From Nostoc sp. HK-01 (GTDB lineage Bacteria; Cyanobacteriota; Cyanobacteriia; Cyanobacteriales; Nostocaceae), in the NCBI GenBank assembly GCA_003990705.1, contig AP018318.1, forward strand, positions 4,963,501-5,027,500: a DNA stretch of 64,000 bases, in the 5' to 3' direction. The notes under the pieces were generated by a model, which was not told the DNA's origin, made no database searches, and worked only from the letters and a program-made list of their open reading frames with translations. Positions 38,601-47,560 of this stretch are shown here, one piece after another. A program made the translations under genes and the position numbers. How positions within the stretch are numbered: the first letter of the stretch is position 1; each line of letters starts with the position of its first letter.

Positions 38601-40349
38601 ACTGCTTCTAGTGCCATCAAGCAAGTTGCATCAGGACGTTTTGGTGTCACACCAGGATATTTAGCTAGTGCTAAACAAATAGAAATCAAAATTGCCCAAG
38701 GTGCAAAACCAGGGGAAGGCGGACAATTACCAGGAGCAAAAGTTAGTCCTTACATTGCCATGTTGCGGCGGTCTAAGCCTGGTGTAACCTTGATTTCGCC
38801 ACCACCGCACCATGATATCTACTCCATTGAAGACTTAGCACAGTTGATTTTTGACCTGCATCAAATCAACCCGAAAGCGCAAGTATCAGTCAAGTTAGTA
38901 GCAGAAATCGGTATCGGTACGATTGCGGCAGGTGTAGCCAAAGCTAACGCTGATATCATTCAGATTTCTGGCCATGATGGTGGTACAGGTGCATCACCTC
39001 TGAGTTCGATTAAACACGCTGGTTCACCGTGGGAACTCGGATTAAGTGAAGTGCATCGTGTCCTAATGCAGAATAGTTTGCGCGATCGCGTTATTTTGCG
39101 AGTAGACGGCGGACTAAAAACTGGCTGGGATGTCTTGATGGCTGCATTGATGGGTGGCGAAGAATTCGGCTTCGGTTCCATTGCTATGATTGCCGAAGGT
39201 TGTCAAATGGCGCGAGTGTGCCATAAAAATACTTGCCCTGTTGGTGTAGCGACTCAAGATGAAAAACTGCGTCTGCGGTTCAAAGGTATACCCGAACACG
39301 TCGTCAATTTCTTCTACTTTGTTGCCGAAGAAGTGCGGAGTTTGTTAGCAAAACTGGGCTACCGTTCTTTATCTGAAATTATTGGTCGTGCAGACTTGTT
39401 AACAGTTCGTCCCGAAGCGAAACTGGCCAAAACCCAAGCATTGAATCTCAACTGCTTACTGCAACTACCAGATACAAAAGAAAATCGTAGCTGGTTGGTG
39501 CATGAAGAAGTTCACAGCAACGGCCCGGTAATAGATGATCAATTGCTGGCTGATGGAGATATTCAATTAGCCATTCGCAACCAATCTACGGTGACGAAGA
39601 CTTTAAAGATAGTCAACACCGATAGAACAGTAGGTGCAAGATTAGCAGGTGCGATCGCCTCTCAATACGGTGACGGTGGCTTTGAAGGACAAATTAACCT
39701 CAACTTCCACGGTAGTGTAGGGCAAAGCTTTGGTGCATTTAACCTCCCTGGTATCACTTTGAATCTAGTCGGAGAAGCCAACGACTATGTAGGCAAAGGG
39801 ATGCACGGTGGTGAAATCATCATTAAACCTCCAGCAGCAGCTACCTACGACCCATCCCAGAACGTGATCGTCGGTAATACCTGTCTCTACGGTGCTACTG
39901 GTGGCTTCTTATTTGCCAACGGTTTAGCAGGTGAACGCTTTGCCGTTCGCAACTCCAAAGCCACAGCTGTAGTCGAAGGTGCAGGTGATCACTGCTGCGA
40001 ATATATGACTGGTGGTGTCATAGTTGTTCTCGGCAAAGTGGGACGTAACGTAGCTGCGGGAATGACTGGCGGTTTGGCATACTTCCTCGATGAAGACGGT
40101 TCATTCCCTGAGTTAGTCAATCGAGAAAATGTCAAAATTCAGCGAGTCCTCACAGAAGCAGGACAAAAGCAACTGCAAGATTTAATTAGAACTCATGCAG
40201 AACGCACTGGTTCACCAAAAGCGAAAGCAATTCTGCAAAATTGGCAAGAATTTATGTCTAAGTTCTGGCAATTAGTCCCACCGTCAGAAGCGGATAGTCC
40301 AGAGGCTAATCCTCAAGCGGTGGTAGAAAAACATCTGAGTTCAGTGTAG
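35664..40349 (+). CDS. glsF: Ferredoxin-dependent glutamate synthase
   Basis: 1561 residues. The glutaminase domain begins at C36 ([11 protein letters not shown]) after a 35-residue propeptide that is cleaved to expose the catalytic cysteine. The central domain and the FMN/3Fe-4S synthase domain ([57 protein letters not shown]) are complete, and a C-terminal GXGXG-type beta helix ends the protein. The absence of an NADH-type small subunit gene next door fits ferredoxin use. It makes two glutamates from glutamine and 2-oxoglutarate in ammonium assimilation. A (GN)n linker at about residues 473-485 is unusual. A strong terminator follows. Confidence 0.95.
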   Translation: MNDQRVNQLQTRKFSDKDSRDTYQGQRWLVEERDACGVGFIAHRQNIASHEIVTKALAALTCLEHRGGCSADHDSGDGAGILTAIPWELLQKEYFSGRMEISSTSNIAVGMIFLPQEREVAQKAKAQVEKVATEEKFTVLGWREVPVHTHLLGIQAKENQPHIEQVFLAADQTGDELERQLYIARKRIFKAAKTVSEDFYICSLSSRTIVYKGMVRSAVLGDFYADLKNPAYKSAFAVYHRRFSTNTMPKWPLAQPMRLLGHNGEINTLLGNINWMMAREASISHPVWGDRNDELKPLVILDSSDSATLDNVLELLVRSGRSPLEALMIMVPEAYQNQPSLQNYPEITDFYEYYSGLQEAWDGPALLVFGDGKKVGATLDRNGLRPARYVITKDDYIVVASEAGVVDFPEDNIVEKGRLGPGQMIAVDLETQEILKNWEIKQRIAQQHPYGEWLQNYRQDLKSLVNSHGTNGNGNGNGNGNGNGKGQFTVDKQTLLRQQTAFGYTSEDVEMVIEQMAGNGAEPTFCMGDDIPLAVLSGKPHLLYDYFKQRFAQVTNPPIDPLREKLVMSLKVELGERGNLLEPKPEYAKRLKLDSPVLTETEVDAIKASGFATAELSTVFPIANGPEGLKTAVKALQAQAAESVRAGAKILILSDRAGGGISSESSYIPPLLAVGAVHHHLIREGLRMKTSLIVDTAQCWSTHHFACLIGYGAGAVCPYMALDTVRDWWFDPKTQQFMERGKLTSISLEQAIGNYRKAVESGLLKILSKMGISLLSSYQAAQIFEAIGIGGDLLELGFQGTASRIGGLSVSELAQEVLSIHSKAFPELNAKKLENLGFVNYRPGGEYHMNSPEMSKALHEAVKTKQYDHYEVYKQYLQGRPITALRDLLDFQSDRPSIPLEEVESAESILKRFCTGGMSLGALSREAHEVLAIAMNRIGGKSNSGEGGEDPVRYNVLDDVDSSGYSPTLPHLKGLRNGDTASSAIKQVASGRFGVTPGYLASAKQIEIKIAQGAKPGEGGQLPGAKVSPYIAMLRRSKPGVTLISPPPHHDIYSIEDLAQLIFDLHQINPKAQVSVKLVAEIGIGTIAAGVAKANADIIQISGHDGGTGASPLSSIKHAGSPWELGLSEVHRVLMQNSLRDRVILRVDGGLKTGWDVLMAALMGGEEFGFGSIAMIAEGCQMARVCHKNTCPVGVATQDEKLRLRFKGIPEHVVNFFYFVAEEVRSLLAKLGYRSLSEIIGRADLLTVRPEAKLAKTQALNLNCLLQLPDTKENRSWLVHEEVHSNGPVIDDQLLADGDIQLAIRNQSTVTKTLKIVNTDRTVGARLAGAIASQYGDGGFEGQINLNFHGSVGQSFGAFNLPGITLNLVGEANDYVGKGMHGGEIIIKPPAAATYDPSQNVIVGNTCLYGATGGFLFANGLAGERFAVRNSKATAVVEGAGDHCCEYMTGGVIVVLGKVGRNVAAGMTGGLAYFLDEDGSFPELVNRENVKIQRVLTEAGQKQLQDLIRTHAERTGSPKAKAILQNWQEFMSKFWQLVPPSEADSPEANPQAVVEKHLSSV

Positions 40350-40373
40350 TTAAAAGCTGAATTATTAATCAAT

Positions 40374-40407
40374 AAAAAGGGGACGTTACTAATGTCCCCT
40401 TTTTTTA
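40374..40407 (+). terminator. Rho-independent terminator of glsF
   Basis: AAAAAGGGGAC is paired with GTCCCCTTTTTTT around a short loop, 24 bp after the glsF stop codon. The T-run is 7 bases long. A textbook intrinsic terminator. Confidence 0.92.
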
Positions 40408-41062
40408 TAGCTATAGCAGTCAAAGTATAGATTAATGTCAATTCGTAATTCGTAATTAATAAAGTCAGATATGGCATGGCTTTCGGGGTTTGAATGTATT
40501 GCCTCATTTTAGAGAATTGGTATAAGACTATTGTGATTGCTGAAACTCCTGAAAAGAAAAAAATGGTTTGTACTCAGAACTTAGAAATTTTTTCTTTGTG
40601 TTTGTGGTGATAATGACGAGACAGAATAATATAAATAAAACATAAAAACTAACTGATAAACTTCGAGAATTATAATTAAAAACAAATTTTATCTAGAGAA
40701 TAAAATTTTATCGACCTAGTATTATCAGGAAACATCAACTAAATTTATTTAGTCTAGATATTCAATATTTGGGAACCACAATTAATTTCTTCAAATAGTT
40801 GTATATCTATTAATTGATATGGGGAAAGTTTTACTGAGACGCGAAAACTCGCGTCTCAAAAACTTTTTTACAAGAATTTACCTAAAACAAAAGCAAATGA
40901 GCTTCTTAGAAGGATTGTATGACCAATTAAGGGTTAAGCAAAAATTACCAATTCGTAATTCAAAGGGTACAAGCCCCTGCTAAATTGAAAATTTAGCAAT
41001 TTAATATTAGTGGTGGTTTAAGCCGCAACTAATTGTAATTACGAATTATGAATTATCAATTA
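40408..41062. other. 655-bp spacer with an isolated stem-loop
   Basis: Beyond the glsF terminator, no gene is seen until trxA. A second strong stem-loop, TGAGACGCGA / TCGCGTCTCA with an AAAC loop and a following AAAAACTTTTTT tract, lies at 40835-40870 with no gene upstream on the plus strand. Fragments of an AATTCGTAATT-type dispersed repeat occur near 40950 and 41040. Confidence 0.6.
40835..40870 (+). terminator. Isolated terminator-like stem-loop
   Basis: A 10-bp perfect stem, TGAGACGCGA / TCGCGTCTCA, with an AAAC loop and a T-rich tail. It may end an unannotated small RNA starting somewhere in 40410-40830 or act as a bidirectional terminator between glsF and trxA. Confidence 0.55.
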
Positions 41063-41398
41063 CTACTTCTGTTGAGCAATATGCTTTTCCAAAGTACTAG
41101 CTAATGTAGTCTTGGGTACGGCTCCAACAACCATATCAACTTTTTGCCCATCTTTAAAAATCATTAATGTGGGAATGCTGCGAATGCCATACTGACTTGC
41201 CACTTGAGGATTCTCATCAGTATTAACTTTTACAACTTTGAGTTGACCTTCGTACTGAACGGCAATTTCTTCGACAACAGGAGCTACCATGCGGCAAGGG
41301 CCACACCAGGGAGCCCAAAAATCAACTAAAACAGGTACACTGCTGTCGAGAACTTCTTGCTTAAAAGTAGAATCTGTAACTTGTGCGGCTGCTGACAT
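41063..41398 (-). CDS. trxA: Thioredoxin (m-type)
   Basis: 111 residues with the active site WCGPC (31-35) in [20 protein letters not shown], the cis-proline in [13 protein letters not shown], and the C-terminal helix. It reduces Calvin-cycle and redox-regulated enzymes with electrons from ferredoxin-thioredoxin reductase. It lies downstream of the Yfr1 RNA and of guaB3, a conserved cyanobacterial linkage. ATG start; the AGGCATG-proximal sequence is poor in SD. Confidence 0.96.
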   Translation of the reverse strand: MSAAAQVTDSTFKQEVLDSSVPVLVDFWAPWCGPCRMVAPVVEEIAVQYEGQLKVVKVNTDENPQVASQYGIRSIPTLMIFKDGQKVDMVVGAVPKTTLASTLEKHIAQQK

Positions 41399-41511
41399 GC
41401 CTAAAAACCTTTGCCAATTACATTTCTGAGTTTCGTGAAAATTCTACCATAGCAAAAACGTCTGCTCTGAAGAGTAAGGATGTACATTTGCAACGAAACT
41501 AGATTATAAAC

Positions 41512-41583
41512 ATAAGGAACCGCCCGAACAGTAGTCCGGGCGGAGTGTGGTGTGAGGAGTGAACGGAAACATGCGTCTCCGCT
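41512..41583 (-). ncRNA. yfr1: Yfr1 small regulatory RNA
   Basis: The minus strand shows the hallmark of Yfr1: a 5' hairpin (GCGGAGACGCATG... with a GTTTCCG partner), then the single-stranded motif ACTCCTCACAC (41550-41560), then the terminator stem CCGCCCG / CGGGCGG ending TTCCTTAT. Yfr1 is a cyanobacterial trans-acting RNA of about 55-70 nt that is known to lie between guaB and trxA in many strains, exactly as here; in Prochlorococcus it represses outer-membrane protein mRNAs by base pairing through this motif. The 5' end (about 41583) is predicted from the TACAAT box, the 3' end from the stem. Confidence 0.9.
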
Positions 41584-41589
41584 TTCTCT

Positions 41590-41595
41590 ATTGTA
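41590..41595 (-). promoter_or_regulatory. -10 box of the Yfr1 promoter
   Basis: TACAAT on the minus strand, 7 bp before the predicted start of Yfr1 at about 41583. It is a good match to the sigma-70 -10 element. No clear -35 was assigned. Confidence 0.65.
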
Positions 41596-41784
41596 GGCGA
41601 CATACGGGATTTTTCCAGTTGAATGTTTGAGAGTCTGGAAAAATTTCCTGAAGAATTTCAACTGGATATATCTAAAGGATTAGGAAAATGAAAGTATGAA
41701 GTCTGAAGTGTGTAGACGCTTTTAGCAGCTTACCGCAGACTAGGATGAAATATGTTTCTTCAGCTTTTAAGCTTCATAATTTCT

Positions 41785-42948
41785 TTATTTACCCATACCT
41801 AATTGTTGAGCTTTTTGGTAAACTTTCCCCTCAGTTAACAAGGAAGGCGCAATGACAACTTCAACTTGCTGCATTTCTTTGATATCTTTGGCTCCCAATG
41901 TCCCCATACTAGTTTTTAACGCTCCCAACAAATTATGGGTACCATCATCTAAGCCTGCGGGGCCAATGAGGATTTGCTCTAGAGTGCCAGTTGTCCCAAC
42001 TTTGATCCGAGTTCCGCGAGGTAGCACTGGGCTAGGGGTGGCCATTCCCCAATGAAACCCGCGTCCGGGGGCTTCGGCGGCTCTAGCAAAGGGTGAACCA
42101 ATCATCACACCATCAGCACCACAAGCAATACATTTACAAATGTCTCCACCAGTGATTAAACCACCATCAGCGATGACAGGGACATATTTACCAGTTTCCT
42201 GATAGTAATCATCGCGGGCGGCGGCACAATCTGCGATCGCAGTTGCTTGGGGTACACCCACGCCTAACACACCACGGGAAGTACAAGCTGCACCAGGCCC
42301 AATACCCACTAATACCGCCGCTGCACCAGCCTTAATTAAGTCCAAAGTGACTTCGTAGGTGACACAGTTACCCAACACTACCGGGATGGGCATAGAACGG
42401 CAAAATTCCGCCAAATCGAGCGTAACTATCGACTCTGGTGATAAATGTGCTGTGGAGACGACTGTAGCTTGGATAAAAAATAAATCTGCCCCAGCTTTCG
42501 CCACTACCTGACCATATTTGCTGGCTCCTGATGGTGTAGCACTCACAGCCGCAATCCCGCCTTGTTGCTTAATTTCCTGAATACGTTTTTCAATTAACTC
42601 CGGCTTGATGGGTTCGGCATAAAGTTCTTGCATTAAGGAGACAAATTCATCCTTGCCAACAGAAGCAATCCGATCAAGGATGGGGTTTGGGTCAGCATAG
42701 CGGGTTTGGATACCCTCTAAGTTGAGAACACCTAATGCACCTAACTGTGATAAACGCACAGCCATCTCTACATCAACTACACCATCCATTGCACTAGCAA
42801 TTATGGGGATATTTCGCTCTATATTGCCAATCCGCCAGCTAGTATCCGCCAAACTAGGATCTAAAGTTCTTTTACCGGGGACTAGTGCTATTTCATCAAT
42901 TCCGTAAGCCCTACGAGCTATTTTTCCCCGCCCAAGTTGAATGTCCAC
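41785..42948 (-). CDS. guaB: GuaB3-family IMP dehydrogenase-related protein
   Basis: 387 residues from the GTG at 42946-42948, which gives [20 protein letters not shown]; the frame continues upstream to a TTG at 42966, but the shorter form matches the family length. Catalytic-type loop [18 protein letters not shown], nucleotide-binding [20 protein letters not shown] and [12 protein letters not shown] are all present. The GuaB3 group lacks the CBS domains of ordinary IMP dehydrogenase; a similar role in GMP synthesis is likely. It precedes yfr1 and trxA. Confidence 0.9.
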   Translation of the reverse strand: MDIQLGRGKIARRAYGIDEIALVPGKRTLDPSLADTSWRIGNIERNIPIIASAMDGVVDVEMAVRLSQLGALGVLNLEGIQTRYADPNPILDRIASVGKDEFVSLMQELYAEPIKPELIEKRIQEIKQQGGIAAVSATPSGASKYGQVVAKAGADLFFIQATVVSTAHLSPESIVTLDLAEFCRSMPIPVVLGNCVTYEVTLDLIKAGAAAVLVGIGPGAACTSRGVLGVGVPQATAIADCAAARDDYYQETGKYVPVIADGGLITGGDICKCIACGADGVMIGSPFARAAEAPGRGFHWGMATPSPVLPRGTRIKVGTTGTLEQILIGPAGLDDGTHNLLGALKTSMGTLGAKDIKEMQQVEVVIAPSLLTEGKVYQKAQQLGMGK

Positions 42949-43352
42949 GCTGTTAACTTTTCTCAAAACTGTTCTAGCTAGGGTATCAAATTGTGAGGTG
43001 ATTTGCAGCGGTTTTTTGGCAAGTAACTACAAAGATGTTTCAGTTTATCGTTAGAGAAAAATAGGATATGGAAAAGAGGGAACAGGGAAAGAAAGATTTT
43101 CTTGTGAATAACTGACTAGTTAAGGCTGAGATAATCCAGCAGAAAGATAATTTTGAGGTGATATTCTGTAGGCGATCGCTATTTCTACTTTCACAATCTC
43201 TACTAGCAGAAATTTCCGAAAAAATAGCAAGAATATCCAAATTTCCTGATACTTTTTGATAGCTTTAGCCAAGCATTTAAGATTGTCAAAGTTGATATAA
43301 GTTAGCGATCGCCCAATTGCTTTTACACAATTTTTAGCTAATCTTCATCGAG
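42949..43352. other. 404-bp spacer between mutS2 and guaB3
   Basis: The leader and promoter of guaB3 should lie here. Two HIP1-type GCGATCGC sites occur near 43162 and 43304. No ORF or structured element is supportable. Confidence 0.4.
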
Positions 43353-45740
43353 CTAAATGTGAGCAATAGTCACACCACTACCGCCATCAGCTTGTTCGGC
43401 TGGTTCATAACTGCTGACTCTGGGATGCTGTTGCAAAAAGGCGTGAACACCTTGACGCAGTTTCCCTGTACCGTGTCCGTGAATAATCCAGATGGGGCCA
43501 TTCGCTTCGGAAATGGCTTTGTCTAATTCAATTTCGGCATCGGCTACCCGCTTACCTCGTAAATCTACTGTATTTTTAGAAGTACGAATGGCTGGTGCAG
43601 CTTGGGGTGGCGGAGGGGTTGGTGCTGGTGTTTGTTTTTGTTTGACAATGGGTTCAGCTTTTTGCCCATCGAGAGATTCGATATCTTGCAATTTCACTGT
43701 CATTTTCATGATGCCGAAGCGCACATTTAACTCTCCATCCTCATCGGGTGCGGTTAAAACTTCGGCAGTTTGCCCAAATTGGGAAATGCGGATGCGATCG
43801 CCTACTTTCGGCATAAAGCCAACTTTCGGTTTAGGTGCGGCGGCTGGCTGGTATTTCTGGGTAATTTGATTTAAAGCATTGGTGGCTTGTTGAGCATCTT
43901 GGGCGGTGGGTGTACCTTGTTGCAAGCGGCGAATAACTTGAGCAATTTCGCCTTTGGCTTGGGCTATTGCCTGTTGGACTGCAACTTCTTGGGAAACCCG
44001 CAATGATTTTTCCCGTTCCTCTAAGGATGCGGCTTTGTCAGAAACTTCTTTATATAAACGTTCCGCTTGTTGCAAGAGTTTTTGGGCTTCTGCGGCTTTG
44101 GTTTCTTGACTGCGGCGTTGGGCTTCTAACCCAGCAATTACTTGGTTAACTTCGTCAGAGGCTTCGCCTACTTGAGTTTTGGCATTTTCTACTACTTCTG
44201 GTTTTAAACCTAAACGTAAAGCGATCGCCAAAGCATTAGAACGTCCTGGAATCCCCCACAGTAAACGATAGGTGGGCGACAAAGTAGCTTCATCAAATTC
44301 TACCGAGGCATTTTCAAAGCGCGCATCTTCGTATTTTAGGGCTTTGAGTTCTCCAAAGTGAGTTGTCGCAATTGTTAACTGGGCGTGTTCCGCTAAGTGC
44401 TGCAAAAGGGCGATCGCTAAGGCACTACCCTCGGCTGGATCTGTGCCTGCGCCTACTTCGTCGAGTAGAACTAGGGAGTTGAGTTGATTTTCTACTTCAT
44501 TACCTAAAGCATTCAAAATCCGGCTGATACGGCGGATATGCCCAGAAAATGTCGATAAACTTTGCTGGAGAGATTGTTCATCACCGATATCTGCCAAAAC
44601 TTGGTCAAACCAAGGCATTTCCACGGGTTCGCGGGCGGGGATGAATAAACCCACTTTCGCCATTAATGCTGCTAAACCAAGGGTTTTCAATGTGACAGTT
44701 TTACCCCCAGTGTTCGGCCCGGTAATTGTTACTACCTTAATATGGGGACTAATCAATAAATCTACGGGAATGACCGAGTGTCCTTGCTCGTGCTGTTGTT
44801 GCCAAATTAACAACGGGTGACGCAACTGACGTAATGTCACAATTTCTTGTTCTTCACGGTTAATAAATCTGGGTGGATTCGCTTTTAGCCAGTAACTATA
44901 ACGCGATCGCGCTGCCGCTAAATCGAGGGTAGTCACAATTGCTAATAGCCTTTCTAAATCTGGCGTAACCGCTGCAACTTGCTCAGTCAAAATGCGACGA
45001 ACCGCTTCTTCTTCTGCTTGTTCTCGTTTTAGCATTTGCCGCAATTGATTACCCATCGGCACAATGGAATTAGGTTCCACGTACAAAGTCACGCCACTAG
45101 TAGAAGTATCGTGAACAATACCGGGGATAACGTCTTTGTGGCTGGCTTTGACTGGGATAACAAAGCGATCGCCCCGTTGAGTAATTAACTGTTCCTGAAC
45201 AGCATTCGATTTCGCTTGTAAAATATTATGCAGTTTTTGGTTAATCTGACTGCGTAACCTTCGCAAATCATCACGGATCTCGCCTAATTTTTGGCTGGCA
45301 CGATCAGCTACAATCCCTCGTTCATCAATACACCGGTGAATTTCCTGTTCTAATTCTGGGTAAGTGCGTAAATCTGCAACTAAATCAGTTAATACTGGTG
45401 TATCTTCTTGGTTATCGATTACACGCCGTAAATTCCTCGCCCCGGCTAGAGTGGTGGCGATCGCGAGTAATTCATCCCCAGCCAAAATCCCTCGAAGTTC
45501 AGCGCGTTCTATGGAATCGCCAATATCTTGAATACCATCAAAAGATAAGCTTGTAGTCAGACGACTTTCCAGTTGGTAAACTTCTTTAGTCTGTGCTAAT
45601 AACTGCTCACTGACTGACTGTGATGTAGGAATTTGTAAATTAGTTGATGCGATCGCCCCTAGCTTTGTTGCCGCAAATGTCGCCAAATGCTGGCAGAGAC
45701 GATGCCATTCTAGTAGTTCTAAAGTTTCCGCTTGGATCAA
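43353..45740 (-). CDS. mutS2: Endonuclease MutS2
   Basis: 795 residues. The MutS-type core carries Walker A GPNTGGKTVT (341-350), the LLDEVGAGTDPAEGSALAIA Walker B region and the ATTHFGELK switch. A long coiled coil (about 510-600) and a KOW-like segment follow (KVGDRIRISQFGQTAEVL), and the C-terminal Smr nuclease domain begins at about 715 (TVDLRGKRVADAEIELDKAI, IIHGHGTGKLRQGV). The mismatch-recognition domain of MutS is absent, as expected. MutS2 limits homologous recombination or rescues collided ribosomes in other bacteria. ATG start. Confidence 0.94.
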   Translation of the reverse strand: MIQAETLELLEWHRLCQHLATFAATKLGAIASTNLQIPTSQSVSEQLLAQTKEVYQLESRLTTSLSFDGIQDIGDSIERAELRGILAGDELLAIATTLAGARNLRRVIDNQEDTPVLTDLVADLRTYPELEQEIHRCIDERGIVADRASQKLGEIRDDLRRLRSQINQKLHNILQAKSNAVQEQLITQRGDRFVIPVKASHKDVIPGIVHDTSTSGVTLYVEPNSIVPMGNQLRQMLKREQAEEEAVRRILTEQVAAVTPDLERLLAIVTTLDLAAARSRYSYWLKANPPRFINREEQEIVTLRQLRHPLLIWQQQHEQGHSVIPVDLLISPHIKVVTITGPNTGGKTVTLKTLGLAALMAKVGLFIPAREPVEMPWFDQVLADIGDEQSLQQSLSTFSGHIRRISRILNALGNEVENQLNSLVLLDEVGAGTDPAEGSALAIALLQHLAEHAQLTIATTHFGELKALKYEDARFENASVEFDEATLSPTYRLLWGIPGRSNALAIALRLGLKPEVVENAKTQVGEASDEVNQVIAGLEAQRRSQETKAAEAQKLLQQAERLYKEVSDKAASLEEREKSLRVSQEVAVQQAIAQAKGEIAQVIRRLQQGTPTAQDAQQATNALNQITQKYQPAAAPKPKVGFMPKVGDRIRISQFGQTAEVLTAPDEDGELNVRFGIMKMTVKLQDIESLDGQKAEPIVKQKQTPAPTPPPPQAAPAIRTSKNTVDLRGKRVADAEIELDKAISEANGPIWIIHGHGTGKLRQGVHAFLQQHPRVSSYEPAEQADGGSGVTIAHI

Positions 45741-45960
45741 GGCTGCAATATCTAAGAAATCTTATATGAAATTATCGTAACAACAGAGTTGCGTTTACAG
45801 CCAATATCAATCGGTTCAGTAGCACAATAGTTTCTAGCACTTACACACAAAGGTTAATTGTTGAGATTATGTGTTATAATAATTAGTCAGGTGTAAAATG
45901 CTACAGTTTACACGGCCATAATAGCTGACTATATTATCTAGATGTTTTTTCAGGTTTGTT

Positions 45961-46506
45961 TTAAAAAATCCTTGTTTTCCACCAAGGAGTATTTTTAATT
46001 TCATTTTCTAAAAGCCTGATTTCTTGTTGAAGTTTTTTAACTTCATTGAGCATCGATTTTTTAGCAAAAATATTGACTGCTTGCTTGAAATCTTCTATTG
46101 CTTTAGAAAAATCTTCAACTGCTTCTGCATACTGCTTATTTTTTAACTTTTCAACTCCTCGTTTAAAAAAGTCTGCATTGCTTTTGAAGATGTCGATAAA
46201 ACCTAAAAATCCCGCTGTTATTCCCTTTGTTGTACTGCCAACTACAGAACCTACTCCAGATGCTACACTTTCAACTATAGAACCTATGCTTTTTGCTGTA
46301 CTTTTAACTGAAGACTCTCCTGTTGCACCAGCTAAAACTCCACCAGCTATAGCTAGAGGTACTACAATTGGCCCTGCCAAACCTAATGCACCTACTACAC
46401 ATAACGCGCCTACACCACCTGCTACAGATCCTACTTTGTTTTCCGCAGTAAAATCATTCAATACCAATTCTCCAGCAACATCAAATACAAATTCTTCTAC
46501 GCTCAT
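45961..46506 (-). CDS. Hypothetical protein, Gly/Ala-rich hydrophobic centre and helical tail
   Basis: 181 residues. The N-terminal 20 residues are acidic. Residues about 25-110 are rich in Gly, Ala, Val and Ser (GVGALCVVGALGLAGPIVVP, VASGVGSVVGSTTKGITAGF), with one or two likely membrane-inserting segments. The tail contains a single TPR-like motif (KLKNKQYAEAVEDFSKAIED) and a coiled-coil stretch (LNEVKKLQQEIRLLENEIKN). I do not recognise the family. It lies at the border of an accessory patch containing a toxin-antitoxin pair and an insertion sequence. Confidence 0.6.
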   Translation of the reverse strand: MSVEEFVFDVAGELVLNDFTAENKVGSVAGGVGALCVVGALGLAGPIVVPLAIAGGVLAGATGESSVKSTAKSIGSIVESVASGVGSVVGSTTKGITAGFLGFIDIFKSNADFFKRGVEKLKNKQYAEAVEDFSKAIEDFKQAVNIFAKKSMLNEVKKLQQEIRLLENEIKNTPWWKTRIF

Positions 46507-46821
46507 TGCTCCCCCAATTAATTAATTAATAAATACAACCTAGAATCTCTATTGAGAATATATTCTGACTTTATAATTATGCTTGCCAATATATTTTTAT
46601 ACATTTGTAAAAACTCGGAATTAATAAAATATATATTTATAAAATCAGTAAGAAAAGACTGAATGTAAGTAAAAACTCTGCTGTAAATAATTAAAATATA
46701 AAAAATGATTTTATTTTTTCTGTATAGATACAGAAAATGAACAGGCGATCGCACCCTTAACCCATTTCCCAAACGCCTATCGTGCTACCATTACCAATAA
46801 ATTCTTTTGGGAGGTCAAGCA
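46507..46821. other. 315-bp very AT-rich spacer
   Basis: The spacer between divergent genes is dominated by TA-rich runs. A minus-strand open frame of 84 codons across it has no ribosome site and a composition reflecting the AT bias, so I treat it as noise. GGGAGG at 46810-46815 belongs to the VapB-like gene. Confidence 0.45.
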
Positions 46822-47088
46822 ATGGCTACCCTTCATACGCTAAATGTATCCGATGAGTTATACGCACAATTGCAAGAGTTAGCTAAAGCGGAAAATAGCT
46901 CAGTTGAGGCTCAAGTTATTAAAATTTTGCAGAAGGCTTTGGAGGTAAACACACAGCCAGCGGAGGACGAAAGGTACAAAAATGTCCCTAAACTTTTAGA
47001 AGAGATTCGCCTTCGTCGTGAACAGCTACCAACGGATGTTGAATGGCCTGACAGCACTGCCATGATTAGAGAAGATCGTGACAGATGA
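46822..47088 (+). CDS. VapB/FitA-type antitoxin
   Basis: 88 residues from the ATG at 46822, which follows GGGAGG by 6 bp; a TTG upstream at 46807 is not needed. The N-terminus MATLHTLNVSDELYAQLQEL is a ribbon-helix-helix DNA-binding segment, and the acidic C-terminus (RLRREQLPTDVEWPD) probably wraps the PIN toxin. The 4-nt overlap (ATGA) with the next gene shows translational coupling. Confidence 0.82.
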   Translation: MATLHTLNVSDELYAQLQELAKAENSSVEAQVIKILQKALEVNTQPAEDERYKNVPKLLEEIRLRREQLPTDVEWPDSTAMIREDRDR

Positions 47089-47543
47089 CAAGTCCTCTTA
47101 GGTGTGTAGTAGATACCAGTGTGTCAGTTAAGCAATTTATTCCTGATCCGCTAACAGCCAAAGTTAATCTACTGTTTGCTCATCTTGCCAATCCTCAAAC
47201 AGAAATTTTTGTGCCTGATTTGTTTTACATTGAAGGTGCAAATGTTTTATGGAAGTATGCTCGTGCTGGTCGTTACAATACTTCTTTGATTCAAGGAAAT
47301 TTAGCTAGTCTCAAGGCTTTTCCCTTGCGTGTTGTCTCAACGGCTGACTTGATGGCGGAGGCTGTGAATATTGCCCTCAATTACAATATTTCCGCCTATG
47401 ATGCTTGTTATGTTGCACTGTCGCAGCAAGTTAATGCTGTTTTACTGACTCTCGATGCAAAATTGGTGAGAGCGTTAAATAATTCATCTCATAATGTTTG
47501 CTCGTTTCATGACTTTGAGGCTCCACCGTTGTCATCAACATAA
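47085..47543 (+). CDS. VapC-type PIN-domain ribonuclease toxin
   Basis: 152 residues of PIN fold. The acidic active site is provided by D10 (CVVDTSVSVK), E-containing FYIEGANVLWKYA, and D in YNISAYDACYVALS and LLTLDAKL. VapC toxins cut tRNA or rRNA; the target here is unknown. Coupled to the antitoxin upstream. The IS element begins 21 bp after its stop codon, so the insertion spared the gene. Confidence 0.85.
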   Translation: MTSPLRCVVDTSVSVKQFIPDPLTAKVNLLFAHLANPQTEIFVPDLFYIEGANVLWKYARAGRYNTSLIQGNLASLKAFPLRVVSTADLMAEAVNIALNYNISAYDACYVALSQQVNAVLLTLDAKLVRALNNSSHNVCSFHDFEAPPLSST

Positions 47544-47560
47544 CAGTGTTTCTCCAACAA

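Noticed and set aside
46518-46772. 84-codon minus-strand frame in the AT-rich spacer
   Set aside because: Composition follows AT bias (I, Y, L, F, K); no ribosome site, no motif.
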